Shown: positions 1-11,479 of the stretch, one piece after another
Layout: every line of letters begins with the position of its first letter
Numbering within the stretch: the first letter of the stretch is position 1
Origin: Odobenus rosmarus divergens
Lineage: Eukaryota; Chordata; Mammalia; Carnivora; Odobenidae
Direction: 5' to 3'
DNA: 64,000 nt
Assembly (NCBI RefSeq): GCF_000321225.1
Contig: NW_004450662.1
Coordinates: forward strand, 1,254,915-1,318,914
Notes under the pieces: model-generated
Told to the model about the DNA's origin: nothing
The model's database searches: none
What the model saw: the letters and a program-made list of their open reading frames with translations, nothing else
Translations under genes and position numbers: made by a program

Positions 1-155
1 GCCTCCCCCTCCCCCACCTTTAACACCAGAAGATGTGGTGAGATGTGGAAGCTGTCAGGTGCTCCTGCAGAGCAAGCACCTCACAACCTCAAGACTTTCT
101 TGGAAATTGATTGCAAGCTCTTGAGGGTGGCCTTGAAAGGAGACACTTGGTGGGA

Positions 156-326
156 AGTGGTTCTCAAACTTTATTGAACATAAGATCCATCCAAGGAGCT
201 TGTTTTAGTTGTGAATACCTGGGCCCTACTCACAGACATTCTAGTTCAAATGTCCGGGGTAAGTCCTCTGATTCACATTGTTGTCAAGTGTGCCACCCTT
301 TGGGAGATATCCTTTGAGAACCTTTG
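156..326 (-). mobile_element. MER5A-like hAT-Charlie MITE
   Basis: The block begins agtggttctcaaacttta and ends tttgagaacc, the imperfect terminal inverted repeats of the MER5 group of non-autonomous hAT elements. The interior keeps the 'gggccc...' and 'tctgattca' landmarks. It is strongly diverged, so an old copy with no coding capacity. An open frame across it is incidental. Confidence 0.7.
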
Positions 327-608
327 TTTAGAGAGAACCGTTCTGACTGCTTCTGATCTGATGTTAGGCAGTGGCTTAAGTGGAGATGAACACTGGCCTT
401 TTCAGGGCCTTTCCACAAACTACTGTGTTTGGGTTCAAGTCTAATTTATGATGAGCCAGTAGGGGCTGTAGATGTGGGAGTGGGAAGTCTTCACCAGGTG
501 AGCTTGGCAAAGTGTACAGACACTTGGGCCAGGGTAACTTTTTCCCAGCCTGACCATGTCCAGAAATACATGGCCAACCCCTAAGTCACAGAGCTTTCTT
601 AGATGATG

Positions 609-735
609 CAATAATAATAATAGCTACTGTTTATTGAGCACTTACTAGGTGGCCAGCATTGTTGCAAGTGTTCCACACGAAATTTTCTGATTGAATTCTC
701 TTAATCCTATGAGGTGTTGTTCTCATTTTGGGAGG
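609..735 (-). repeat. MIR SINE fragment
   Basis: On the minus strand this matches the 3' part of MIR. On the plus strand it reads aataataatagctactg, then tttattgagcacttac, then the 'aatcctatgaggtgtt' core. An ancient tRNA-derived mammalian SINE, diverged and truncated. Confidence 0.8.
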
Positions 736-2948
736 CCCTGTGGAGAAGCTATCTCAGCCTTTGTAGAGCCAATTTTAAAATAAGAGGAAAAAAATAAACA
801 AACCCAGCATGTTCAAGATTCTTGAAGAAAAGACAGCCTGTAAATCAACTAATTATTATTAACATTCATGACTATATCCTTGCAGGCGAAAGGAAAAAAG
901 TATGATTTTCTATAGTTTTCGTAGAGGTGGTTCAGACTAGAGCAATTAGTTAACTAATTGACAGGTTGAAATGGTTTTCTGTGATCCTCTTGATTTTTGC
1001 TCAATGGCCTATTCTCCTTGTGAAATATAAGGGTATGTCAACCCAACAGCTGTGACCAACTGCCTAAAATGAGATTGTCACTCCAGACAATTTCTCACAC
1101 CCCAAAGATCAGAGTGGACAAAGTATAATAAGTCCGGTTGTTTATGTGATCATCCATTTTTTTTTTAAATAAGCAGTAGGATTCATGGTCACATAAAGGA
1201 TCCTACTCCTGGTAGATTAACCAAATGTTGTCAGGCTTCAGGCAGAAACAGGCAGCGTCTAGTGGAGGAGCAGCAAGTAGAATAGAGCCTAGAGACAACA
1301 AGAAGAGAAAGCTGTTGACTGTGAAGCCCTAAAGACAAAGAAAAGATCTTAATGAGATGCAAATCCCATTCAGGAAATCTCCCCAAGTCAGTAATTAAAG
1401 TACATCCGGGAATGTAGGTCTGGCAAGGTATAAGAGATCAATAGGTTAAATACTTTATGTTGTTTAATCAGATACTTAACACAGTTCAAATATTACCTTA
1501 TTGAGGTTATTAGGCTAAATGAGGGCACTGTGGTGGTGAGCATTCATTACTGAGATGCCAGTGGATCATGAAAATAGCAAAGCACAATCCTGAGTCACTT
1601 CCAGCCCCAAGATGAGGAACAAGGAGGTCAGAAAGCCTGCATAGGACAATAGTAGTTTCTGTGCTCTTCTTTAGGAGTAGCTTAGGAAGTTGGGGTTATG
1701 AGTTTCCCCCAGAGAATTAAGGTACCAAGCCCTGAAATGTATAAAAATAATGATCTCCTTGAAGCTGGGTATACCTACTGATGTGCAAAAGTGAAGTAGG
1801 GAGGCACATTTTTCAGGACCAAGAAAAGTTCCCTCATTCTTGTAAGACAGCACCTTCTTACTCTGTGTTATTTCCATAACAGACATGGCTGCATTGGGGG
1901 ATTAAAGCAGCAAATCTTAAAAATACTTCCCTGAGAAGAGACCCATGGCCGAAGGAGCCTACTAGACTCCTGCTGAACTGAGAGAGCTGTGACTGAGCCA
2001 CAAAGGGACTGGTGACCCTTGGGCTTTGGCAATGCCCATCTTCTCCGCTAAACCAGTGGGTATCCAGGGGGAGATCTTTGTGGCTTGATCATTAATTATG
2101 CTCTGCCAATTTTGCTGGCCTCGATCTGGTCAAACGATTTCCTTGTCTTTGCCAGTAGATAGAAGTAAAGCCAGATAGGAGTTTTGCTGAAAACTAAGAG
2201 GAAGCAAAAGGGGAAAATGCAATAAACTTAGAAAAGTATCACCAAGACAGGTTGCTGCATCAACACAAAGATGCACAGCTCCACCTCACCCCACCTGCAG
2301 AAATCCCAACTGACCCTCACTCCTCTCCAGAGCCCACTTAGAGTGCTCTCTGGGGTGGAGACAGACTCCCTCTGTATTATTACCCCCATCTCCTTATTCC
2401 ACCTCATCCCCAACCCATCTGCAGGCCCTGGGCTTCCACAATTCTTGACCCCACTCTGGGTGAGAATAGGGAAAAGGCTCAGCTCCTTCTCTTCCAGAAA
2501 AGCACATCTTTGGGCATCAGTGCCACCAGCAATTACCTGGCAAACCTGTGTCCTGCCCCACCTGGAGGCATCTGATCCATTTCTCTCTGTGTTGGTGTGC
2601 TTGGTTCACTAAAGCATGCTAACTAGCTGGGTGTTAGGCTGAGCTCTACTTTTTTTTGGAAATAATCCACCAGCAATTTTCTGACTGGGGTTCCCAAAAG
2701 GTCCAGACTGCCTCTACAGACAATCAGTGGGGAGGCTGAGCAGGCAGTGCACAGGAGCTAGGCACTGCCAGCCACCAACTGCCTCCTACCGCACTTGTAC
2801 TAATTTTATATGTTGAGATTCCGTGTAAAATCTCATCGGAAAAATAATCTACTACTTGAGATAAAAAGGTTTGAAGTCATTGTTCAAGTTTTGCTAAAGA
2901 CTTCAGTGATAGTATCTTTTATTGTTTCCTCCCAAAAACATAGTAAAA
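736..2948. other. Unannotated non-coding stretch
   Basis: No convincing gene or repeat is seen. The first part (about 840-970) is AT-rich with TAAT motifs and holds a perfect 18-bp palindrome at 943-960. The rest is ordinary single-copy-looking sequence. A frame at 2271-2612 lacks similarity or splice context that I recognise. Confidence 0.5.
943..960. promoter_or_regulatory. Perfect 18-bp palindrome with homeodomain/HNF1-like halves
   Basis: The sequence caattagttaactaattg equals its own reverse complement. It contains two inverted CAATTAG homeodomain-type cores around GTTAAC, resembling the symmetric HNF1 or paired-homeodomain site architecture. Binding is inference only. Confidence 0.35.
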
Positions 2949-3100
2949 TGATAATAATTGTTGAAGGTTTATTGTATGCCAAGAGTTTCAATACATTGTC
3001 TTATTAAAACCTTTTTTGCAAATGAAGACACTTTATTCTACAAATGAAGAAGCACAGAGACTATGGTTAAACTACTGGCCCTCAATATCACAGATACAAA
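2949..3100 (-). repeat. MIR SINE fragment
   Basis: The plus strand reads ataataattgttgaagg...ttattgtatgcca and then the diverged core 'aatgaagaagcacagaga', which fits antisense MIR. Highly diverged. Confidence 0.65.
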
Positions 3101-5829
3101 TGGAAGGAGCAACAGGCATCTTTCCGACGTCAGAGTCCAAACTGCATAGTCTTGCCTGACCCCACCCACATTCAAACCCTGCTCCTGTGAGACACCTGCT
3201 GTGTTTCCACTTCCAGAGACGTCTCCAGATTTTGACTCCTTGGCAGAACATAAATAATGGACAGTTCCCCCAGTCCAGTGAACTCACATTCTCATTTCCA
3301 CCCACTCTGGAGAGTTCTAATTAGCTTCTAACATCTCCCCTCACCCCTTCCCCAGTCCCGCCCATCCTCAAGGGTCATGGTGTTTTATTAGGAAGACACC
3401 CTAGTCACCAACAATATCAGGAACAAAATAAGAGAAAGTTAATTTTGTCCTCAATATTCAAACAAGGGCTAATGTCTGTTGTTGATGCTGCTGCTATTGT
3501 TTGCCCAATTTTAGTAGCGTGGCTGGGATTCCTATCATGTTATTGCCACACAGAGACCTGAGGCCAGACATGCCTAAGAAGACCAAGCCACCAGGACTCC
3601 CCACCCCACCCCCCATTCTGCAGGCCACTGACATGTCTGGGACACAACCTTCGTGGAACTCTCCAGGGTAGACCAGCACACCCTGCTCCTGAGACCACGA
3701 TAGTGCTGGGAAAATTGCAGAGCCACTCTCTTCTCAGGGTGGCTTCTGGTCCCCAGAGTGATAACACACTAGCTTCTTTCCCTGGGTAGGGAATGAAACA
3801 ACTTGGGAGGAGGGAAAGTGTTTGAGTTGACAAGTGACGTGATTTTTTAACCTTCCAAATTCAGTTGTTTGTGGGGGTAGTGCAAGGGTGAAGGAGAAAA
3901 GAGGCAGGCATGAAGGCTTCAGCAAGTCAGACTTTTCAGGGGAACAAAGAAGGCATTTGTCAGAGCAGAGAGCTGTATAAACCCACCGAGAATTCAGGCA
4001 GTTAGCACCTTGGCGGGCCCCTGCCTTTGCAAGCTGTGACCTAATTTTGAGAGATGCTGCTCATATTGTTTTCCAGATGAAAGCAAGCAACAGCAAAAGC
4101 TCTTCTGGATGAGGCTTTGACATCAGGAAAAATCATCCTGACTCAAGTGACTAATCCCCCTCTTAGCCCTCCTCCCGTACCCCGACCCTGCATCCTTCCC
4201 TCTCCCTTTCATTTCCCTGATCTTTGGCAGAACCGCCAGATCCCAAGCCGTCAACACAAAGGGACGGACAGATGTGCACCATCACCACGTGTCTGCTGTG
4301 GGTGAGACCCATGGTTGGCACAATCTTGGCCAGGGGGTGAGCTGGAATGTCTTTCAGGGCCTTCTCCCATCCCTTAAAATCCAGCCATTTAGCTGCCTTT
4401 TTCAAAAGGCCAGGAAGGGTTACCTCTGGGGTAAATGAATGGCCTTCTGCAAACTCCTGTCCTTTTACATAAATAGGTCAGTAATAATATGTAGGGAGAG
4501 GAGGCAAAAGCTCTGGAGAAGCAAATCCTTAAAACACTCAAGATTTGAAATAAAATCGAAAGCACTGAAGCAGAGTGGAAGACAAAGGGAAGAGAGATTC
4601 TCCTGAAGTTCAAGAGTCAAGAGTCTGTACTTCTAAGGGGCTCAGAACTTCCCACGATGCCAGGCTCCGTGGCTGTCCAGTTGGAGGGACATGGTGCAAG
4701 CTAAACACCCCCTCCAGACAGAAGTGGAAGGGGGAGAGGGGTCATCGTGTGCTTATTTGGGGCAAGAGAAGGGCATCCCTCCAAAGCAATGGAGCCTCCT
4801 AGATTATACAAGCTCCTCTTCATCTTTAAGTTACCATAGATAGTTTCCTCTCAGTGGAAATTCCTTTCTCAGAGGTCTTCCCAGAAAGACCAATCCTCTA
4901 GCCATCTTGAACATTTTAGAGGCAAATATGCAGAGGTTGGAAAAAAGGACACGTCACTCACTTAAAATTCCTTTCAATTTACATATTCTGGATTCATCTA
5001 CCTGGGACTGATTCTTCCTCCTAGCTCTGAAGTGGTAAAAATCTTGGATGCTAAGGAGAAAACATCCTTTGTCAGCTTTTAGTAAAACACTCAGTGTCCC
5101 CAGTAGAAAAGGTGCCCCACCCCCCACCCTCTCCAGGTGTCCTAACCACAAGCCTCACTCATCAGCCTAATGAAACTGAATGCAGAGATCTGAAGACAAA
5201 GAGATTCTCAGAGGAAAAATTAATAGGTCCTGGTTCCCTGGGAACCAGAGGCCCATGATAGGAAGATTCAAGGACATTAAACTCTAGAATGGGGGGGTTG
5301 TGGCCTCCCTGTGACTGAGGTTGAGATATGTGTGGGGCTTTGGGCCTGGTGTGGCAGGTTCCCCTTTGGGGAGACATGAGATCGCCCCCTGGATCCACAT
5401 ATAGGCACTTAAAAGATATCTCTTCAACTACACTTTTAGGTATGACTGATTATGGTTATAGTGGAACAAAGGTGTCATTTTCCATTGAATAGCCCAAGAG
5501 ATGAGGGAAGCGTCAAGGGCCTCCCTGCCCCTGACTCCTTCCATTTCCAGGTCTCATCATGCACCCCAGCCACCGCCCCGTCGAGTCAGTGAACTTGCAG
5601 GATCGGGCCTTGGTCTTACCACATCTCGCCCAGCTTCTCCCACTAGTCAGATGGGCTCTGCTCATTGCCCTGGCTGGGACAGAGCTGGGCATCAGTGTCC
5701 AGTGATCTTGCAAAGAACTCCAGTGTGGCACTTGGAGACACATGTGTATAAAATGCCTGCCTCTGGGGTTGCTTTCTGCTGGGCGCTATCCAGCCTTTGC
5801 ACCACACTTGTCCCATGTCAAAGCAGTTT
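3101..5829. other. Unannotated non-coding stretch
   Basis: No gene or repeat recognised. It contains C-rich patches near 3598-3615 and 5117-5135 and many short overlapping frames on both strands. None shows a conserved domain or consistent splice signals. Confidence 0.5.
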
Positions 5830-5955
5830 CGTATCCATTTCCCTCCTTAAATTTCATGGCACCCCGGTGAGCTGTCATTATCTCCCCATCTTCCAGGAAG
5901 AAAATGAAGCAGCAGAGAGCAACTCCCCCCACAGTCAAACACCTAGTCACCGACG
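5830..5955 (-). repeat. MIR SINE fragment
   Basis: Antisense MIR core: on the plus strand 'tcattatctccccatcttcc', then 'gaagaaaatgaagcagcagaga', then 'cacagtcaaacacctagt'. It lies inside a 185-codon open frame (5501-6058), which argues that the frame is fortuitous. Confidence 0.7.
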
Positions 5956-6034
5956 GAGGCCAGGAGCTTGGTGTCCTGGCTGGGTGAAGTTGGGGCCACT
6001 TCTGCCACCCTGGCCCTGCCCACCCTTCCATGAG

Positions 6035-6335
6035 CACTCCACATCCCACGTGCTCTAAGAAGCCTTCCTGGATCAGGCCCCAGGGCTGTCTCCTCCGTTG
6101 GACCATAGAAAGCTCACTGCATCTCTCAGTTGCCTGGCTATTCAATCACTCTCTTATTTACTTAACTTCTCAGGTGTGCACATATATTCTTTCCAAGGAA
6201 ATTATAAACCAAGTGTCTGGCATTGGTTTATAGAGCTTTATTATACCTGCTTCCTTTCTCCCCTCCCCCAACGAAACCCAATTAAGAATGTAGGAGACAT
6301 TTAACAAATACCGCTGTTGGATGCATGAATGAGTG
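6035..6335 (+). repeat. L2 LINE 3' fragment
   Basis: Sense L2 3' region: 'agaagccttcctggatcagg' matches the C-terminal coding/3' UTR boundary. The end 'gacatttaacaaatacc...atgaatgag' matches the L2 tail before its TGAA-type repeats. Old and internally deleted. Confidence 0.55.
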
Positions 6336-6694
6336 ACTTTTTTAATCAAATATAAATTAAACTGGTGTCTCATCCAAAGCAGAACTTCTTTTGCCATTAA
6401 CCCCTGTAGAGCTTTTTTCTAATGGCAGAAGGAGACCCGTGAGGTAGCTGGTCCTTCTGTTGCTGTTCCACAGAAGAGGACCCTGGGGAGGGAAATCTAA
6501 AGGCCTCTGACCCGGTAGATTTCCCATGGAGTGAAAAATTGAGATTTCAATTTTTGAGAAATGTGCAATTGGAGAAAATTAAGATTTCGAAAAAGAGGAA
6601 CTCTTCAAAGTTCGCCATTTGGAGTAGTAATAACAGGGGTCATCATGATGGGGTTATAGGAACAGCCAGGATGTTTGGGAGACATAGAGGAGGC
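6336..6694. other. Unique AT-rich stretch with a small hairpin
   Basis: No gene or repeat seen. A 9-bp inverted repeat (aaaaattga at 6534-6542, tcaattttt at 6547-6555) with a 4-base loop lies in a purine-rich AT-rich patch. No function is assigned. Confidence 0.4.
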
Positions 6695-6950
6695 TGTATT
6701 GCATAATGACTCTGTGCAGGGCTTCAGAATCAAGAGATCCCCCAGAGTTCCAGCCCCACTGTGTCCTGATTGAATGGATGACTTTGGCCAAGTAAGTTAC
6801 ATGACCTCATGTCTGCACTCCCCTGACTTGTGAAGTAGGGGCAATGAGAGAGAGCATCCACACCATTGGGCGTCAGGGGGATGGAATGATACAATGCGTG
6901 TATAGTGCCTAACACTGTGCCTGACATTTACATCGTGCCCAAGGTATGGT
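6695..6950 (+). repeat. MIR SINE, near full length
   Basis: Sense MIR: 'tattgcataatgactctg' head, 'gactttggccaagtaagtta' core, then 'gtgcctaacactgtgcctga' 3' end. Ancient and diverged. Confidence 0.75.
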
Positions 6951-7559
6951 AGTAATTGTGAGACTACAGTCATAGATTCCTGTGGAAGTGTGATCCAGGC
7001 CCCTTCTCCTACCTTGGTTCCTCCTCATGCCCTAAGGAAAGAAGTTTACGGCCCATCAACCCACAGAGACTCCAGCCCTGGCTCATTGGCCAGAGGGTGT
7101 CCGTTCCACATAAAGAACCAAAAGTCATCAAAAATGACTGAGGCCTCAATCTGAAGAAACCCATCCTTCCATTCTGAGGAACTGAAATCCCAGCTTGCCA
7201 GTGACCCCCAGAAGCTTTGGTTCTTCTTACAGGAATTCTCCAGACAGATCAGACACCCTGTACACCCTCCTTCCTCCTGGCCCAGAGTTAATAAGGCCTT
7301 GCTGTTCGAACAAGGTCGACTTTCCCTTTCTGCTTCATTCTCCTGATGGCACAATGACTTCCTCCACCTTCTTTGAAATATCTGAATTCAAAAACGTTAA
7401 TTAGGGACTTCCCACGACTTTATGGAGGTATCATGATTAGACCTATTATTACCACCCCAAATGGGGAAATTGAACATCTACTGCTTTATGAACCCTTTAT
7501 CACAATTAACGCTGCCTCCAAAGCTTCCCATTTATTGGGTTCTCCGGTATAATCATTCC
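6951..7559. other. Unannotated non-coding stretch
   Basis: No gene or recognised repeat. Short frames on both strands (7046-7404) have no recognisable domain. Confidence 0.45.
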
Positions 7560-7870
7560 TTATATGTGTTTCAGGACCTTGTACAAGTACAAATAATTTA
7601 AACTAATTAGCTTATTATAAAAAAGGAATGAAAACAAATGGCACATGAATGAATTGTGAGGTTTCATATGGAATTAATATCTCCCTAATACCCACAAATT
7701 TGGTAAATTCATTATGCATCTATAATCAAACCTGATGAATCCCCTAGATAATTCAGAAGTAATTATGCATGAACTGCTGCCACTTATTTTAAAGCGCTAC
7801 CAAGATAAGAGATTTATCCTCAAGATCCAGTTAGGCTCCGGGATGACTAGCACTAACCTGACATGTCCTG
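7560..7870. promoter_or_regulatory. Candidate conserved regulatory element (AT-rich)
   Basis: A repeat-free AT-rich block. It has the palindrome CTAATTAG at 7603-7610 and two ATTATGCAT motifs at 7711-7719 and 7762-7770, which resemble POU/homeodomain composite sites. Low repeat content and dense TAAT cores are typical of conserved non-coding elements. Conservation itself cannot be seen here. Confidence 0.3.
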
Positions 7871-8429
7871 TCAGAATCAGCCATTAGAAATCACACTGCC
7901 TTTGCATCCCCCTGATACCTCCCCTGACATCTGTAAAAAGCAGCACAAGCCTGAGAAATATTCCCTGCTTGAAACATGGAGTTGAGCTTTCCCGGGGATT
8001 TGTTTGTGAAATTTGGGGAGGGACAGAGAGGGATCCCCAGCTGGAACAGCCACCAAGGCCCAGGGAAGCCTTGCCCAACATACATGGTCACCAATTCCCA
8101 AGAGCCAGCCTTGGTCTGGCGGGGGCAGGGGGTGGCACGGAAGGGGTCCTGTGGCAAGGGACCATTTTGTCCTTGCAACGTGGATTCAAGCTCTTTTCCA
8201 GTAGTACACACCTGTAGTAAAATCAGGGCCATGATTTTAGCAAGCTCATTCAACCGAGCAAAGTGAAATTTCCTCCCCCTGAGCTACCATAGTTTCTTAT
8301 TTCTAGCCCTCTGAAAATATAACTCATTATTTATTTTCAGATACGGCTTCTTGTTTGATCAGATATTTCTTCAAGACTATGACAGTGCTATTTATTACAT
8401 ATATTCATTATATATATGTATCTATACAT
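7871..8429. other. Unannotated non-coding stretch
   Basis: No gene or recognised repeat. Four short overlapping frames at 7877-8266 run on both strands in the same GC-richer patch, which indicates composition rather than coding. Confidence 0.45.
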
Positions 8430-9215
8430 AACAAATATTTATTAAATATTTGTGTGTCAGGCATTGATACATCAGTAAATAAAACAGACAAGTATCTGAG
8501 TCTTCATGGAGTTGACATTCTAGTGGGGGAGGAAAATGGTAACAAATAGGTAAGATAAATAATATCTCAGATGGGAATAAGCACTGTAGAGAAAAATAAA
8601 GCAGGTAAAAGGATATGGGAACAGAGATGTAATGCAGGAGTGGGTTGCTAATTTTAAACAAGGTGGTCAGTTCCTGAGAAGCTGATGACTGAGCAATGCT
8701 CTGAGGAAGTGAGGAACTGAACCATGGGGATAACTAAGGGCAGCTCGTCTCAGACAGAGAGAACAGCAAGTGCAAAGGCCCTGAGGCAGGAGCATGCCTG
8801 CTATGTTTGAGGAACAACACAGAAGCCAGAGTGACCGGAGCAGAGGCACCAAAGGAAGAGTAGGGGATGAAGTTAAAGAGGAAACAAGGCCATGTAGGGT
8901 AATGTAAATCATGAAAAGGGTTTTGGCTTTACCCTGAGATGAGAAACCTCTGGATGCTTTTGAACAGAGAAATGACACAATCAGACTTAGTTTTAAAGCA
9001 TCACTCAGACTGCTTTTGGGGGAAGAGAGTATCAGAAGGCAAAGGTAGAACCAGGAAGACCAGTTTGGAGGTTCTGGCAATAATTTAGGTGCAGGATCAT
9101 CATAACTTGACCCAGTATGTAGCAGTGGGGCATGAGAAAGATCAGATTCTGAGTTTACTTTGAAGGAAGAGCCAACAGGATTTGTTGACAGATTAGATTT
9201 TTTCTGTAAATGTTT
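8430..9215 (-). repeat. L2 LINE, 3' part of ORF2 plus 3' UTR
   Basis: On the plus strand it starts 'aacaaatatttattaaatat' (antisense L2 tail). It continues with 'acattctagtgggggagg', 'acagcaagtgcaaaggccct' and 'gagccaacaggatttgttg', all landmarks of antisense L2. It is one of the longest L2 remnants here, and its reverse transcriptase end is still partly translatable on the minus strand. Confidence 0.85.
8667..9080 (-). pseudogene. Remnant of L2 ORF2 reverse transcriptase C-terminus
   Basis: A 137-codon minus-strand frame inside the L2 copy. It preserves SQGKAKTLFMIYITLHGLV, corresponding to the SLRVKAK...ALHDLA segment that I recall from L2 ORF2. Further on it has the 'CSLCLRRAALSYPHG' region corresponding to the conserved LAVPSAWNALP block. 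In active LINEs this is the region after the polymerase palm domain. No catalytic motif lies in this part and there is no intact upstream ORF, so it is a dead fossil and not a host gene. The frame probably stays open by chance. Confidence 0.75.
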
Positions 9216-9235
9216 CAGCTCCCGGAAGAGCCCCT

Positions 9236-9290
9236 TAAACCTAGAAGGTGCCTGGTAAATGTTTGCTGAATGAGTGGAGTAAACATGTGC
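9236..9290 (+). repeat. L2/MIR 3' end fragment
   Basis: 'gaaggtgcctggtaaatg' followed by 'tttgctgaatgagtg' matches the shared L2/MIR 3' terminus. Too short to decide the family. Confidence 0.5.
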
Positions 9291-9404
9291 ATAAATGAAG
9301 TATTCAAATAAGTTGGGCCTCCCTTAGAAGGTTGGGGTTGAATTTGATTAGAGGAAAAAGAGCATGCCTCATACAACTCAGTCTCTCTCCAGGGGCTGAG
9401 TTTC

Positions 9405-9460
9405 CTTACCTAGTAGAAACTCATTAAATATTTGTTGAATAAGTGAATAAATGAGTTAAT
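9405..9460 (+). repeat. L2/MIR 3' end fragment
   Basis: 'aactcattaaatatttgttg' followed by 'aataagtgaataaatgag' matches an L2-type tail with degenerate TGAA repeats. Confidence 0.55.
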
Positions 9461-10289
9461 TAAAATAGGTGTGCAAGACCTGGGACTTTGTTCTAACTTC
9501 CAACTGAAACCCCAGCAGATAGGCCCTGGATCTGGGGGATTTTCTTTCTCTAGCCCCTGGCAGAGTTGCAGGGGTAAGTCTGGGTTCCATAATCATTGCA
9601 AAATGGTGCCGAGGCTGAGGTCCCCATTGAACTTGTGCAGAAAAGTGTCTAAAATGATCATCTGGCCTCCTGTTTGTCAGTGGTGGGAAGATGAGAAATA
9701 CTTTCTAAGTGCTTAAATGTCATCATCATTACTAAATTGCTGTAGGAATAAAAATTCAGTTTATACTATTGAGGATCATTAAACCCTCTTCTGAATCTGA
9801 TGCCAAAATTGAAATAATTGGCTCGTCGATGGTACAACATGGAATATAACTACAGCGGCTGGTGGGAAATGTGTTGTTTCAACATGAAGAATGGAACGGG
9901 AACTTGGGTAGGTAGATTGGTTTGGTTGGCAGGGTGTTGCTGTGTAGCAATCACAATTGACAGCGTAGATCGTAATTAAAAATACTTGGAGCAAAATTTA
10001 GAGTTACAGGAAAATAAATGGATTTTGCAATTAAGCAAGAGTTTTAAGTCCATTGGATTTTTCAAGGAATGACTAAATTCTGTTTGGGGAGGTCAACTGC
10101 AGATCAGACATACTGATACTTGGCACAAGGAAGGTCCTAAACAAGAACAAAATAAATAACGGAAATAATAGATGGAGCTACAGTCCAAGAACAAAGATGT
10201 GTTTTAAATGAAAATCATTACTCACAGATGCTGGAGCACAAACCCAGATGGATTCAGTGCTGACTCTAAGGTACACGGGAGACCCACGG
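9461..10289. other. Unannotated non-coding stretch
   Basis: No gene or clear repeat. Moderately AT-rich with a few short frames. Confidence 0.45.
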
Positions 10290-10650
10290 GGCGATCATAT
10301 CGCTAACCTGCGGATGCTAATGCTGACCTGGGGAGGTGGGGGTGGGGGGTGGGTTAATTAGCTGCCGGTTGTAAAGCATTATTGCTTTGTTGAGTATTAT
10401 TATTTTAATAAAAGAGGCTCATGAAAATGTCTCTGGTGGTAACTCATGAGGACTCATTTTGAGGACAAGAGTACTCGTACATCATCCTGAGTGCCGCCTA
10501 TGTATTTGAGTATCAACAAAAAATTTACTGTTTAAACATAAATCTCTGGAAGAAGTTGAAGTTAATTAAAAAGGTTTAACGGCATATGCATTAGTATTAG
10601 TCCTGGCCCTCTTTAGCATGGAAGGAAGGAAGGGAAATAAAACAAGGTAT
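10290..10650. promoter_or_regulatory. Candidate conserved regulatory element
   Basis: A repeat-free block that begins with a G-quadruplex motif (four G-runs at 10330-10353). It runs directly into gttaattagctgccgg, then TAAT/ATTA-rich sequence, 'aaaatgtctctggtggtaac' and 'gttaattaaaaaggttta'. The texture is that of a developmental enhancer, but conservation is untested. Confidence 0.35.
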
Positions 10651-10956
10651 GTGAGGAAGCAGTCAATGTAGGCATTTAATTAAATGTGGTCCAAAGCGTA
10701 GGCAAAGATACCACCTTATCTGCCATTCGGTGCAAGGAAAGAGAATGGGAGGCAGGGAATGTTCCCTGAAGAGCTATTCGTGTTTTTAATTAACAAAGGC
10801 TCCGAGAGTCCTTCCTATATTCTTTTCTTTAGAAACCCAGAATTTCACCCTGTGCCATGATGCTTCCTGTTCAGATGTGGGAGGCCCCTGGCTAAGCACT
10901 GTAGTCCAGTTTAAGTGCATAGCCTCCGATTTGGGCCCAACAGTTACTCATCGATT
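10651..10956. other. Unannotated non-coding stretch
   Basis: No gene or recognised repeat. AT-rich and continuous in character with the preceding block. Confidence 0.4.
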
Positions 10957-11065
10957 GGTTCATCCCGCCACAAATATTTGCAAAGATCTTGCTCTGCAGG
11001 ATGCGTGGAGCCCCATAGACTGAGGGGGGTGCCCAGATGGTGGTCTCTGTCCTGCAATGGCTGAC
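10957..11065 (-). repeat. L2 3' end fragment
   Basis: The plus strand reads 'ggttcatcccgccacaaata' then 'tttgcaaagatcttgctctg' and 'gtctctgtcctgcaatgg', matching antisense L2 tail and 3' UTR landmarks. Confidence 0.55.
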
Positions 11066-11192
11066 AGTAGAGCGAGAAAGACCGGCTTACCAGCCAGCCT
11101 CGCCACATGGCAAATACTAAGAGACAGATATGTATTCAGGATCTGGGGATCGTAGATGAGCATTTTGGGACCCATAAAAAACTAAATGCTTT

Positions 11193-11414
11193 GGGGCGCC
11201 TGGGTGACTCAGCCGGTTAAGCATCTGTCTTTGGCTCAGGTTGTGATCTCGAGGTCCTGGGATCGAGTCCCGTGTCTGTCTCCCTGCTCAGCTGGGAGCC
11301 TGCTTCTCCCTCTCCCTCAGCCCCTCTCCCCGACCCCACCACCCACGCTTTCTCTCGCTCTCTCTCAAATAAATAAATAAAATCTTAAAAAAAAAAAAAA
11401 AAAAAAACTAAACT
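11193..11414 (+). mobile_element. SINEC (tRNA-Lys-derived carnivore SINE)
   Basis: Full-length element: ggggcgcctgggtgactcag head, B-box-like gggatcgagtcccg, pyrimidine-rich middle, AATAAA-containing tail and a long A-run. The direct repeat aaactaaatgctt lies before the head and again at 11415-11427, a target-site duplication from L1-type retroposition. The A-tail has acquired an 'aaact' repeat. It belongs to the ctttggctcagg subtype. Confidence 0.95.
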
Positions 11415-11479
11415 AAACTAAATGCTTCAATCGGCCCAAGCCTGTAACCACAGGAAAACCAACCTGGGGACATTTTGTT

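Noticed and set aside
5501..6058. 185-codon open frame with proline/serine-rich peptide
   Set aside because: It contains an antisense MIR and overlaps a minus-strand frame of similar length. No domain or splice evidence.
11193..11280. tRNA-like head with A- and B-box sequences
   Set aside because: This is the promoter of a SINEC element, with SINE body, A-tail and target duplication. The same holds for the other ten copies. None is a tRNA gene.
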